A stretch of 27,360 nucleotides of DNA, taken from contig JADIIU010000154.1 of assembly GCA_027603945.1 (NCBI GenBank), positions 1 to 27,360 of the forward strand, given 5' to 3'. The notes beneath the pieces were generated by a model that did no database searches, had not been told where the DNA came from, and saw nothing but the letters and a program-made list of their open reading frames with translations. This DNA is from Terramyces sp. JEL0728. Taxonomy: Eukaryota; Chytridiomycota; Chytridiomycetes; Rhizophydiales; Terramycetaceae. The position numbers were made by a program, and so were the translations under genes. Of the stretch, positions 13,513 to 25,921 are shown piece after piece. The stretch's first letter is position 1, and each line of letters begins with the position of its first letter.

Positions 13513-13705
13513 CAACTAGTGATTTTTGTTGGCTGTCTTATGGAAAAAAATTCCATCAAATAATAAACGTGTAATATTTTGGACGGTATTATATCCATTC
13601 CAGAGCCAAGATAGCTGTGCTGGTAATAAATGGGGATGAGACTTTTTGGAACAAAGCAGTAAATTCAAATATCTATCGATTGAAATTTGTTTATTATCTA
13701 ATATA
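13513..13705. other. Intergenic stretch between two minus-strand genes
   Basis: These 193 AT-rich bases contain the COX17 poly(A) signal (TTTATT at 13690-13695, AATAAA on the minus strand) and presumably the promoter of the zinc-finger gene. No conserved RNA or additional frame was seen. Confidence 0.5.
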
Positions 13706-13879
13706 TTATTTCGTAGGCTCGATGTTGAACCCCATGTCTTTCATACATTGCTGATGAGCTCTAATCAAATCCACACAATTTTCTTCGCCTTTTATAAACA
13801 CACATTGGTCTCGTTTGTCTCTGGTTTCTGGGCATGCACAGCATGGTTTGCATTTTGGTTTGGTTTCAGCTGCAGTCAT
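13706..13879 (-). CDS. COX17: COX17, copper chaperone for cytochrome c oxidase
   Basis: Intronless frame of 57 residues. COX17 carries Cu(I) in the mitochondrial intermembrane space to SCO1 and COX11 for assembly of cytochrome c oxidase. The copper-binding K-P-C-C-A-C is followed by a twin CX9C arrangement (C-P-E-T-R-D-K-R-D-Q-C and C-V-D-L-I-R-A-H-Q-Q-C), with the family features I-K-G-E-E-N and C-M-K-D-M-G-F at the end. The length is near the family norm of about 63-69. The twin CX9C motif means import through the Mia40 relay without a presequence. An AATAAA lies about 11-16 bases after the stop on the minus strand. Confidence 0.95.
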   Translation of the reverse strand: MTAAETKPKCKPCCACPETRDKRDQCVFIKGEENCVDLIRAHQQCMKDMGFNIEPTK

Positions 13880-13992
13880 TATTGGAAGGTAAAAATTTCA
13901 ACATAAGGTTGTAAAAATGACAAATTGTCACGTGTTAGAATCAACCTCAAAAGTAAATGACTTTGAGCAAGGAATAAAATGTATTTATGATG

Positions 13993-15243
<1,251 letters not shown>

Positions 15244-15311
15244 TCAAGGCTAAGTGTCTGGAACTTTCAAGAAAGAGTTTGAAAAATTAGTCCAAGAAGC
15301 TGGTGATAGCA

Positions 15312-16197
15312 CTATTCTTTTTTATACTTTTCAAAATGAACGTATGGAATTCCCCACCAGCTCTTCAACTCTGCGTGTAGATCCTCCTTTGCTTCAACAC
15401 TCTCAACGAGCATCAGGCAGCTCATTAGGTATAGTCCAAAGCTGACCAGTATATGCCACCACGCATGCAATTGCAAATTGACTGGAAATACTGATTCCTT
15501 GTACCATGGATTTAGGTATTCGCACCAAAATACTTCGATTCCCCACAGCAATACTGCTGTTGCGTACATCAACAATCCCCTACTGCACAGCTTGGTTACG
15601 ATATCGCTCCCATTAATTCGTCGTCTCTTTAAATACACCGATACTACCTGTCCAATAGCGCAGATTTCAGCAGTGCTGAATGACAAGTGAAACAATTTGA
15701 ATTGCCATTCTCCTTCAAAAGCAGTCACTAACACAGTAGTAAATATCGCATGGATGAATAACAGAGTTCCCAATGCTTTTTGTGCAAACAGCGACAGTTG
15801 AATTCGTTGGTTGACTCCAATATACAAGAACGTTAATGCCGACCAAAGCATAGGCACTTCATCCAGCGCCTGACTGACTTTCCACAGAGTCGCCTGAGTT
15901 AAATAATACAAACATGAAATGCCATCGATCCCACGCCTACTCCTGCTGTGGTCAGGAATGCAAAATGAAACTGTAGAGGTGCTTTAGGATGAAATAATGA
16001 TCCAATCAAACCCACAAAAACCATGGCAAGGGAAGATATTGTATTAAAAAATTCTGCAATGAATTGCGTATGCTGATGGTTATTCATAATCCTACTTCAT
16101 AGTTTACTTCGCACCAATCGACTGAAGAAGTTGGTGCTCCCCAATAACTCCCATGCTGCGTTGAAGTCAAGTTTCTTTCAAGATTCAGAGTGGGCAT
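15312..16197 (-). CDS. Alkaline ceramidase (ACER/YPC1 type)
   Basis: Membrane enzyme of ER or Golgi that cleaves ceramide to a sphingoid base and fatty acid. Exons (reverse strand) are 16197-16096, 16072-15914 and 15893-15312, with introns of 23 and 20 nt. The product is 280 residues, between human ACER1 (264) and yeast Ypc1 (316). Family hallmarks are Y-W-G-A-P-T-S-S-V-D-W-C-E-V-N-Y at the N terminus, E-F-F-N-T-I-S-S-L, S-M-A-F-H-A, A-L-D-E-V-P-M-L-W, and the metal-site end L-H-A-W-W-H-I-L-V-S-F-G. Six or seven membrane segments are visible. The start at 16197 follows the position of the SxDWCE motif near residue 25 in relatives. About 200 bases lie between its stop and the thioredoxin reductase start, with no convincing gene. 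Confidence 0.93.
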
Positions 16198-16394
16198 TTC
16201 AAATTCAAGGAAATTCCAAATGAAAATCCAATTAAAATATATGGTAGATGGAGTTGTTCCATTGATGAGATAAATGCAAATGACATCATTCAGCATAAAT
16301 TTGATTCTCAGCCTAATGTTGGTGTCTCTGCCGCTGTCGTTGCCCAGGCTCAACCCATATAAAGACAACCAAAAGAACGCAACAAGGTTACAAA

Positions 16395-19085
16395 ATGGCA
16401 AAGAATATCACCGGATTGAATCCTGGGGTAACTCCAAGTTGCTCGACGGGGTTCTCACTTGTATCAATGAATGGCCAATGCCAAAACAGATTCTTTTGTC
16501 CAAATATTGAAGCCAACAACCCTGTTACAACAATCTGCTTACCGGATGCAGTTTGTGATGCAAGAAGAATCGTTGGAGCACTATGTGATACCCAAGGAAC
16601 ATTTGAACCGTTCCCATGTCCAAGAGGTTTTTATTGTATCAACGATGGAACTGAAAAGGTAGCATGTCCAGATGGTAGCTGGTGCCCCTTAGGAACAATT
16701 AATCCGATCCCTTGCAATGCGTTCTCCAACTGCCCTAAGGGAAGTAATGCACAGAGATATTACGGCTCAATGCTGTTGGCCGGATTCATCGATGCGACTC
16801 TCCTTATTGTTGTGGCACTAATGTATCTGGCTGAATTTGTTCGGGTGTACAACAATAGACGAAGATTGAATCCTGACTTGCCAGAATCCTCAATTGCGAA
16901 AATGGCAGGCAATTTCTCTCTCTCGAGAACCAGCACTAAAAAGAACAATGCGTTTCAAGATAAAAGCATCTTGGAAGCATTCACAGAAAGCAGAAATGGA
17001 AGCAGTACTACAATTAGACTTAAATTTGAAGATTTGACATTGAAATTATCCAATGGTGTATCGGTGTTGCAAAGTATCACTGGTGAAATATCTCCTGGAA
17101 AATTCACAGCTATTCTTGGCCCTTCTGGCGCTGGAAGTATTTTGTGACTGACATTAGAAACAAGTTTCTTGAATGTGCTGTGTGGAAAAGTCGCAAAAAC
17201 AAAAGGCCAGCTGTACATCAATGATGTTGAAGGAAGTCTCAGCAACTTCAAGAAGATTATTGGTTTTGTTCCTCAAGAGGATATTATGCATAGGGAGCTA
17301 ACTGTTCGTCAAAATATCTATCATTCAGCCAGGATCAGAGCACCAAATGAATGGTCCGATCAAAAAGTTTCAAACTATGTGAATGCATTGATCCGTGCCT
17401 TAAATTTAACCGAAGTATGCGATACCCAGATCGGCAATGAAATCAATCGTGGTATTTCTGGAGGGCAGCGAAAAAGAGTCAATATTGGAATGGAATTGGC
17501 GGGATTGCCTTTGGCCGTATTCCTTGACGAGCCAACATCTGGATTAGATTCTACTTCCTCTTTAAACGTTGCAGTCTTGTTGAAGAACATGTCTTCTCTT
17601 GGTCTTACTACGGTTGCTGTATTGCACCAACCCAGACAGGAAATTTATGATGAAATCGACGATATCCTATTGATGGTGCCGGGTGGGAAGACGGCTTATC
17701 TCGGACCTAGAGAAAGCGCTCAGCAATATTTTGAAAATCTAGGCTACAAATTCTCGAAAAACAAGAATCCCTGTGATATTTTGATGGATATTGTTAGCGA
17801 ACAAGCGAAAAGATATGTCGGTGGCGGTCCGTTATCGTGCAATCAGTTAGCAGATGAATGGGAGTACTTTGTTGAACATGGGAAAAACTCCAACAATTAT
17901 CAGAAGGATGAGGCCTACCATATGGATCAAGAAAGATTTGAGAATCAATCAGATTACAATGCAATGATTGATCCCCGCTTGCACAAATCTAGAGATCCAA
18001 GGCGAGCGAGTAACCAGTATCCAAGGTCTTCTAAAATCGCGCCTTATGATACCGCTGATCCCAACGGATACAACTACCAGTATTACAGCCAATATGATCA
18101 ACAATATGCCCAGCCGTACCAACGTAAACCTCTTCCTCAACTTTACGAGACAATTCAAAGGACTAGATCGAAAAAGCCTCCTCCAGTTGAAATTCAAAAA
18201 TCTTCCCAACAAGAGCTCCTGGTGCTTTGCAGACAGCGCAACACTTCTTTTATTACTCAATTCAGCCTTTGCTTCTCCAGGGCATTTATGCAGCAATACC
18301 GCAACTTTGGCGATTTGGTTTGGGAAATTACAGTGTCCACTATTATTGGATTTTTCCTTGGAAATTCAATGAATAGCTTGTCTGGGCAGTTATACCGCGG
18401 TATTTTCGTTCAGCCGCTATCTTTACTCTCACCTGCTCCAAATGAGACAGCCGTCACTCAAACTTCGCTCATATTTGCACTTGCTATTTGCTTGGCTGCT
18501 GCACCGTCGGGAGTAAATATTTTTGGGCCAGAAATAGTGGTGTACTACAGAGAAGCGTCAAACGGACATTCAAAGGCTGCATACTACTTGGCAAAAACTC
18601 TTTCTGGGATTCCAAGAATCCTCCTTTCTTCGCTGCACATGATTTCAATCTGGTATTATTTTGCTAGCCCCCTCACTTCGTTTACCAACATGTATCTTGC
18701 AATCATGCTTTCCTACTTTGGCGTGTATGGTATCGCTTCAATCATGTCCATGTTGGTAAAAAGGGAAAGCCAATCAGTCCTCAGCACACTGGCCAGTTTC
18801 ATCCCTGCAATCTTTTGTGGTAACGCGCCAACTATTGCTGACAACCCAAACTTTTTACAGTTGTTCTTTGCACTTTCGTACAATCGCTGGGCAACCGAAA
18901 TCTTTTATTCCGGCGAACTCGGTCCATTCCGTGGATTCTATGACATTGATCGCAGTGTCAGCTTATTTGGATACACGCTGGGCAGAGAAGGGTTTGATAT
19001 GTGTATCATGATTATCATTGGCGTTGTCTTGCGGATCATTGGGTTCCTGTGTCTTGTTGGCTGGAACAGGCAAAAACAAAAGTAA
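16395..19085 (+). CDS. ABCG-family transporter with Cys-rich N-terminal domain
   Basis: Half-size ABC exporter, 889 residues after removal of one 21-nt intron (17137-17157). Residues 1-110 are a cysteine-rich, probably extracellular domain (S-C-S-T-G-F, F-F-C-P, F-P-C-P-R-G-F-Y-C, W-C-P-L-G-T), like that of the ADP1/ABCG24 group. A membrane span follows (about 120-145), then the nucleotide-binding domain with Walker A G-P-S-G-A-G-K-T-S, signature I-S-G-G-Q-R-K-R-V, Walker B F-L-D-E-P-T-S-G-L-D and H-loop L-H-Q-P. A Pro/Tyr/Gln-rich linker leads to six C-terminal spans. The intron sits inside the Walker A lysine codon. The group normally has a signal peptide. A good one is encoded at 16274-16340 in another frame, and no normal intron joins the two, so the true start is uncertain. 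The transported substrate is unknown. Confidence 0.85.
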
Positions 19086-19206
19086 TATATTAATTGTATC
19101 TAGTTGGTTATTATCGGTTGCGCAGACGGCTTATCTCATCGAGCCTAATAATCGCTGGATCAAGTTCGATCAGCCAAAAGTTGTCCGAATCTTTGAATCT
19201 CGAAAA
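19086..19206. other. Intergenic region with strong hairpins
   Basis: Between the ABCG stop and the CLASP start, GGTTATTA (19106-19113) can pair with TAATAATC (19146-19153) around an inner GGCTT/GAGCC hairpin (19128-19145). A second hairpin, GCTGGATC against GATCAGC (19154-19174), follows at once. A tRNA A-box-like TTGCGCAGACGG lies inside, but no cloverleaf can be folded. It may be a structured leader of the CLASP gene or chance. Confidence 0.3.
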
Positions 19207-22200
19207 ATGACTGCAGTTCCAGCACTAGTAGAAAAGTCGTTTCAGGAAAAGTGTGAAATATTAGATCGCCTAGTACTAAATATTTAACTTTCAGAATGTT
19301 GATCTCAAGCAATCACGGAATATGCTGTCCAAGGAATCACTCTCCAACCTAACGGAAGCTCTATACAAGACGAACCAACTTAAAACTACAAACCAAATAT
19401 TGGAAATCCTTTCGATTGTATTGAATTATCAATCAATCCATGAAAACAGCCTTGCACCACATTTGGTAGAAAAGTTGGGAGAATCTAGAGAAAAAACAAG
19501 AGAGTTGGCTCTGGAATGTCTAGTTCTCTTATATTCACAATCTCTGTTCAATGAAGAATTGATTATCAATGCGATGCAGTCAAAGAATTACAAACAGAGG
19601 GAAATGGCTATCCTGTTTGTTACAGGCAGTTATAAAAAATCCAAAGTCTCTCTCAAACAGTTTATTCCACACATTATTTCAAATTTGGAGCATTCAAATG
19701 AATCGATCAGATTGACTGCAAAAGAAACTTTGATTGAGCTGCTACAGTATGTTTTGCTAATGTAGAATGAATCCAGAAAAACAAGCAATGTACAATGACG
19801 TGTTGAAAATATTCAAGAAGAAAGGAATTAGGGCTGGGATCAGCGATTCAATTCTCAGCGAGTTTAATGCAACTATTAACAAACAAGAAAGCTCCAGCTT
19901 GATCAAAAACTTTATTGACGAACAAGATGTCGATTTGGCAGAAGCAGAAACTTGGCCAGAAAATATATCTCCGCCTGAATCTCCAAAACCCAAGTCAACT
20001 CAACCATTGTTTTTGGACTGTCACCATGCAGAAGCTCGGATCAAGCAAATGGTTTCTATTTTCCAGGGTAAAGAAACAGAACAGAACTGGGCTGCCAGAC
20101 ATAATGAATTACAAGCACTTAGCTCAATGATTCACGGTAAATCAGATATTAGCCCATCAATGAAACACCTAGCAGACGTACTGGCTCAAAGTATCAAGAG
20201 TTTGAGAACCACAATGGTGCTCACTTGTGCAACCACTATCTCTGAGTTGATTTATGTATACAAAACTGATGTGGATGTTATAAGCGACGAAATTGCTCCG
20301 GCTGTGATGAAGTTATTAGGAAATTCAAAAAAGTTGATCTGGAAGAGCATTTTGAATACATGTAAATTACTTTTTGCAAACACCACATTAAATACGGTCA
20401 AGGTTAATCTGTTGATTGCAAGCAGCTCCGATAAAAATAGCCAAATCAGACAAGGTACCGCAGAAATAGTTCAATTGCTGCTTGCAAAGAAGAAGATCAG
20501 AGATTTTAATCATGTTGATGGAATTATTACCAAATTGGTCGAAGATTCTGATGGATCTTGCAGATCTATGGCAAGAAGTGCGTTTTTGTATCTGCAAGAG
20601 CAATTCCCTGCTCCAGCCAAAATGTATACTTTTCTAACTTTAGATTATTTGAAAAGTTGAATCCAAGTACTCAAAAAACTGTTAATTCTCACAAAATTAC
20701 TAGAGTTGATCTTCCTGTTTTGGATTTGGAGCCAATTAGTCCTCAGATTGTTAAATACACTCCCAATCCTGGACGAATTGTCGATTTAACCACTCAATCG
20801 TCACAAAAAGCTACCTATGGAACGATCCCGCCTTCCGCCGAATACATTAATGACTTGGCATCGCCTTTAAATCAAAAAAGCACCTCTCCTATTCACTCGC
20901 CTTCAAAGAATTTAGAACCAAATGCAGAACCTACCGAAGAGCAAATATTTAGATTGCTTCAACAAGAAAATATTCAAGGATTGATGTATCTAACTGAAAA
21001 ATGCTCAACAGTCAAATCACTCGATTCATTCAAAATGCTAAGCAAAATACAGACCTTGACAAAGAATATATATGCAAACCCGACACCTGGATGGATTGAA
21101 AAGTTATTTTCAGCCGATACGGTCGATATCTTTATTAATAGTTCCTTTTTAGAATGGAAACACATTTTGATACCACTGATTAAGCGAATGGACCAACTCG
21201 GCGATTTTGATAAGATCATGTATACTTATAAATGCTCCAAGAATGGACCTGAAATCATGGAAGATTTAGTAACCATTCTCGGAGGAAAGCTGTCTCAAAA
21301 AGTTACAAAGTATATTTCAGACTGGATTATCGAATTAATGGAATCAAATGATATGGACGATTATTTGGACGAAAACTGTCGTAAACTATGCAACAAGTTT
21401 ATTCCAATGATGCACATACACCTCGTCGAACCACTTGCTAACCGCGATAACGAATGCTTCAAAAATGTTTTGCACACGTTTGAAACAGAAATAGTAGACT
21501 ATTACAAAGATCTAATTCATGAACTCACCAATATTTCGTCCGAGATGGACTTTGGGAATAGCCAGATTGACACAAGCCACCTTGTTTTGGACGAAACTAA
21601 TTCAAATTTTGATCAAGAAATGAATGAAATTGGAGAAATAGAAACTAAAATTGCTGAAGAATCCGTCAACCATGAAGCTCAGGAAGAAACCCCAATTGGA
21701 GATATGAGTGAGGTTGAGGAAGCTCCAACGCCAGAATATCTAGACAAATTAGAAGCCGAAGCGCTAATCTGTGATGATCAGACTATGGAAGTCGAAACGG
21801 ATATCCAAACCGAAACACCTTACAATAGTGCTACCAACTTCAGAGACGGCCCTTCTGGTTTAGTCGGAGCAAAAACAAACAATCTTGAAAGATCACCAAA
21901 GCAGCTAAAATATAGTGATGACGAAATGGAACTCCAGTCTTTGGTTGATATGATTAATACACCAGACCACAAGAATGCGCTTTCTCGCCTATACAGATTT
22001 TCCAGATTGTACCACAAGAACAGCAGCAAATATTCAGTATGGAGTAATAACTTTGCCACTTTGCTTAACACTATTCTGGTTGGATTGGTGGAGGATGCAG
22101 TTGATGTTAGTAAGCAAGAATATATGCTTATTGTTTTGCAAGAGTTGGTGTTAAACCAGCATGAATTGATAAGCGACCTCAAAATTGTATTAGAAATATT

Positions 22201-22636
22201 GTTTTCGTGCCGCTCGGAAGGTTCAAGGGTAGGTTTCCATTAACAACAGGTGTCTGCCGCATCAAGCATGGTTCTATCAGCAATTTGCTCTACCTATGAT
22301 TCGAATATGCTCTTGGGGCTACTATTTGAAATATTTGCGTCCTGGGATTTAAGTGATGTTAATAATGAAGCTTATCGTGTTAGGAGGAATGAAACGCAAC
22401 CGATTCTTCAACCTCCTCCAATTTGCTCTTTGTTGCACACGCTGGAGCAATTGATTAAAAATCTCACGGCCAGTGATCAAATCCAACACATTGTAGACCA
22501 GCTAACACCAGTACTTTTTGCTAATCCTAGATACTTGCGAATAACGACACATTTATCCGAAAAGCTTGCTTTGAAGTATTTGCCGAGCTCTCAGTATACT
22601 TTCAGGACGACTTTTGGAAATGCGCAACCCACTTGA
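19207..22636 (+). CDS. CLASP/Stu1-type TOG-domain microtubule protein
   Basis: Microtubule plus-end and spindle stabiliser that binds tubulin through TOG domains. Introns 19273-19294, 19747-19765, 20624-20643 and 22229-22249 (19-22 nt) are removed to give 1115 residues. An N-terminal helical-repeat array (about residues 20-170) looks like a degenerate TOG. A second, better TOG follows (about 275-465: N-W-A-A-R-H-N-E-L-Q-A-L, L-R-T-T-M-V-L-T-C-A, I-W-K-S-I-L-N-T-C-K, Q-I-R-Q-G-T-A-E-I-V and G-S-C-R-S-M-A-R-S-A-F). The W..R...L pattern and the order of repeats match CLASP rather than XMAP215. The central region is Ser/Pro-rich, as in microtubule-binding linkers, and an acidic stretch precedes a C-terminal helical domain (about 900-1100), perhaps the kinetochore/CLIP-binding region. 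Assignment is from recall, not alignment. Confidence 0.75.
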
Positions 22637-22719
22637 GTAAAAGCCAAACCACGATTATTCAACGCTTGCCAACGTGCTAATATAATTTTTGATATTTTGC
22701 AACGTTTTTTGTCCTAAAA

Positions 22720-24342
22720 ATGATAAGCGAAAAAAGACTGGTGGAATCTGGACTGTTATTGATACCATCACTAAAAATAATTGTACAACAGGACACTAAT
22801 ACACAAGCCATAATATCGCTCCTCACCATTTCCAGTTTAATATTATCATTTTCCCGGAAAATATCAGACACGATCCAAAAGAAGAGTGTTTACAGGATAG
22901 ATGCAGGTCAAGGAGTACTCATGGGACTATTGCTACCGCTCTTGCTAGTATATTCCATCAAACCGATTGCCGATTCTGAAATTTTCAATTATTATTGTCT
23001 TGGTATTGCACTCAATGTTGCACTGACGAATACTCAACTCGCATTGCAGTTTTATAATCAGAGTGGATTGCTGCAGTTTGTTTTACCGGCAATAATTTAC
23101 TTTGCGGGTATGGGAATATTAATTCAGGGAACAAATCTCTCGTACTTTTTCCAATCACACAAAAGTACATTAATGGATTGATTAATTCAGCTCTGCAAAA
23201 GTCGATTACCTTTGGTGAATCGTTATTGATATCCAATATCTCTACTTTATTCTTGTGTGACCTGATATTCCGTATTTCCAGTTCAGTATTTTCGGCTTAA
23301 TCTAGTTTGGATTTGTGATATTTGACTACAGAATCAACGAGGTTTTATTCCTTGGCAATTGTGTTGTGTGGGGAATGTTGTTTGTCGGCATTGTAACAAA
23401 GCCCTTGCTCTTTCGAATCTGTGAATTGTCAAGAAGTAATTCTAGCGAATACATCACAAAGTCACTCTTATTTTATGGAATAGCAGTAGGGATAGTGTGT
23501 TTTGGCATAGATCCTATGGTTTATCGCTGTATCAATTTTGAAGCATTTTACTGGACACTTTCATTTTTATTCAATCTTGAAGGATGGAGATTGCCGTTAG
23601 TTGCGTATTGGGTATTTCTTGTCGGATTGGCTATCTGGATGGCATCATTCTGGTCGAGCAGTTCCACTGATACTCACAAGCAAATTGATTTGCGGAGAAA
23701 GTATTTCCATGTGTTGGTAATACTACTATTCACCCCCGGCTATTTATTAGATGTAATTTGATTTGATTTAGGTGGATTTTCTTAATCTAGCTTTGCCGGT
23801 TGCTTTAACTATCTTTATTTTGATTGAATATGTGCGGGCATTCAAAGTATGGCCGTCATGGAACGATATCCACAAGTTTATGGTTCCGTTTTTAGACGAT
23901 AGAGATAAAAGCGGTAATGCAATATTGTCCCACGTCTATCTACTACTGGGCTGTGCATTACCAATATGGTTTAGCAAGTAAGCTGTGTTTAAACTAGTAT
24001 TTCTAAACCTGCATCAGTCACAATTCCATTATGCGGCACTTTTGCTCTGGGTATTGGAGATGCTCTTGCGTCAACTGTTGGAAAAGCAATTGGAGTGACA
24101 AAATGGACAAATAGAAGAAAATCAGTTCAAGGAACGTTAGCGTTTATTGCTGGTCTATACATTTCTCTATCAATGATTGATAGCTACAGTGACGTGCCCA
24201 TCCCAACAAGATCGTTAATTATTGCAAGTACTTTGACAGGTATTTTACATCTAACCCAGGTCTCTTGGAAGCATTTTCCGAGCAAAACGATAACATTATA
24301 ATTCCACTATACATGTATATTATCCTAACTCTTTTGCAATAA
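22720..24342 (+). CDS. SEC59: Dolichol kinase
   Basis: ER membrane CTP-dependent kinase that makes dolichyl phosphate for N-glycosylation, O-mannosylation and GPI anchors. Introns are 23165-23190 (26 nt, the longest in the window), 23286-23305, 23753-23771, 23978-23997 and 24240-24259. The product has 505 residues (yeast Sec59 has 519) and many membrane spans. Family motifs are in the C-terminal half: R-R-K-Y-F-H-V-L, D-D-R-D-K, L-G-C-A-L-P-I-W, F-A-L-G-I-G-D-A-L-A-S-T-V-G-K (CTP site) and L-L-E-A-F-S-E-Q-N-D-N. The last intron must be removed to obtain this L-L-E-A-F-S ending; reading through it gives a spurious tail. AATAAA (24338-24343) overlaps the stop. Confidence 0.92.
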
Positions 24343-24422
24343 AGATCCAGTGATATTAAATCTGAAAAACGCGTCTCACTCCTTGTTTTTTCAAAGTGTT
24401 GACCAACAATAACCATAACTCC

Positions 24423-25587
24423 ATGACTAGTCCTCAGCCTACCAAGGTTTCAAACAACTTTTTCGACGAAGCGATGGAACTGAGCGAGTCCGACGAGGAT
24501 GGGGACTCTCAAATTCTTCAACCACAAGGTTATTTTAGTTAACAGCAGAACAAAATAGAGGCGATTCCCCTCCGTCAGGAAAATTGACATTTTCTGAAGA
24601 TGAATACGATGATGAAATTGTAATCATACTATAACAACAGGAAAAGGAAATCAAAAAATCTAGGAAGGAAAGAATGTTGGGCAATCGAATGCAACTAGTT
24701 GGAAATAGTAGTGCTGCTACTGTGGCAATGAAGGATAAGCCAAACAGAGAGCGTACGCTAACTGAAGAAGAACCAGAAATGGACGGCGAGCTCGATAACG
24801 ATAATGAATACTCGGGGTTCAATTTTATCTAACAACTAGCGGTTATGAAAATGGAAATATCAAGAATGAATTGGAAAGACTGCTTGAATTTATAACAAGA
24901 TATTCTCCTCAGGATCACGACCTCAATCCGGAATTGCGACCTTTCGTTCCAGAGTTTATTCCAGCAATTGGGGATATCGATGCGTTTATAAAGGTATTTC
25001 GCGCTAATATAGATTCCAAGATGCGATAACGAGGCTGATTTAGTTGGACTGGCTTTGCTGGATGAACCAGCAGCTACCCAAACAGACCCTTCAGGTAACT
25101 GAAGCTGATTACAGTTCTTGACTTGCATTTAAGAGCAATTACGAAAGCGACAAATGTAATACCGCAAGCAGTCCGCAGCATTGATTCGTCGTTATTGATG
25201 AATGATACACGTCCAATTGACAACTGGATAAAAAACATTGCTGAATTGCACAACAAAAAACCGCTACCTTCTGTTACATACACTAGACGGATGCCAGATA
25301 TTGAAACATTAATGCAGGTTTGGCCACAGGATTTCGAAGAAGCTTTGAGCGACGCGGTAACGCCGAACCTAACTCAGAACACACTACCGTCGCCAGATAT
25401 AGATATGCCCCTCAAAAATTATATCGAATTGGTAGCGTTGATCCTGGACATTCCTCTCTTTTCGCAAAACGACAAAAAGAACCAACACTCTAAAATAATT
25501 GAAGCTGTCCATGTGATATTTACATTATATTCTGAATTCAAAAATTCTGATCATTTCAAGGCAATGGACAGAACTAGGGTGGTTTAA
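24423..25587 (+). CDS. IFT46: Intraflagellar transport protein IFT46
   Basis: Subunit of the IFT-B complex, needed to build flagella and to load outer dynein arms. Introns 24529-24548, 24620-24640, 24817-24839, 24994-25012 and 25095-25114 (19-23 nt) give 353 residues, close to the 300-350 of relatives. The N-terminal third is acidic and disordered; the conserved core follows: L-R-P-F-V-P-E-F-I-P-A-I-G-D-I-D-A-F, P-R-C-D-N-E, then T-R-R-M-P-D-I-E-T-L-M-Q-V-W-P near the C terminus, and L-Y-S-E-F-K-N-S-D-H-F. These match IFT46 and nothing else I know. The presence of this gene means that the organism has, or recently had, a motile or sensory flagellum. AATAAA (25586-25591) overlaps the stop, and the convergent NEDD8 gene stops 29 bases away. 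Confidence 0.94.
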
Positions 25588-25616
25588 TAAAGTAGAAACA
25601 AATGTTATATTTTCAA

Positions 25617-25892
25617 TTATAATCCTCCGCGAAGAGCTAAAACCAAGTGAAGCACTGTTCCGCCTTGAATTCCGTATTCTGCTGCAGTTTTGTCATCGGC
25701 CCTATCAATTAAGAAGTGCATACATTTGCTTTCCTCCGACAATCAATCGCTGTTGTGCAGGTGGGATACCTTCCTTTTCTTCCACTTTTTCCTTGATTCT
25801 TGAAACCAAGTCATTTGGTTCAATATCGATTTCTACTTCTTTTCCAGTTAATGTCTGATTAATTGAAACACTACCTTCACCTTGATCAACAT
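25617..25892 (-). CDS. NEDD8: NEDD8/Rub1 ubiquitin-like modifier
   Basis: Ubiquitin-like protein attached to cullins to activate SCF-type ligases. Exons (reverse strand) are 25892-25875, 25854-25724 and 25701-25617, with introns of 20 and 22 nt. The joined protein starts M-L-I-K-V-K-T-L-T-G-K-E and has 77 residues. [21 protein letters not shown] and above all L-A-L-R-G-G (Ala at the position that is Arg in ubiquitin) identify NEDD8. One Leu follows the Gly-Gly, so it must be trimmed by a protease (UCHL3/DEN1 type) before use. The first intron lies after codon 6. It lies between IFT46 (convergent) and the AlkB gene (divergent, 29 bases between starts). The F-box protein at 11370-12188 belongs to the same pathway. 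Confidence 0.96.
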
Positions 25893-25921
25893 TTTGCAAT
25901 TTCGAAAAAATTCAAGAGTAA

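Noticed and set aside
19114..19176. tRNA gene suggested by TTGCGCAGACGG and GTTCGATC
   Set aside because: The D-stem does not close, the T-loop lacks the invariant C61, and no acceptor stem pairs.
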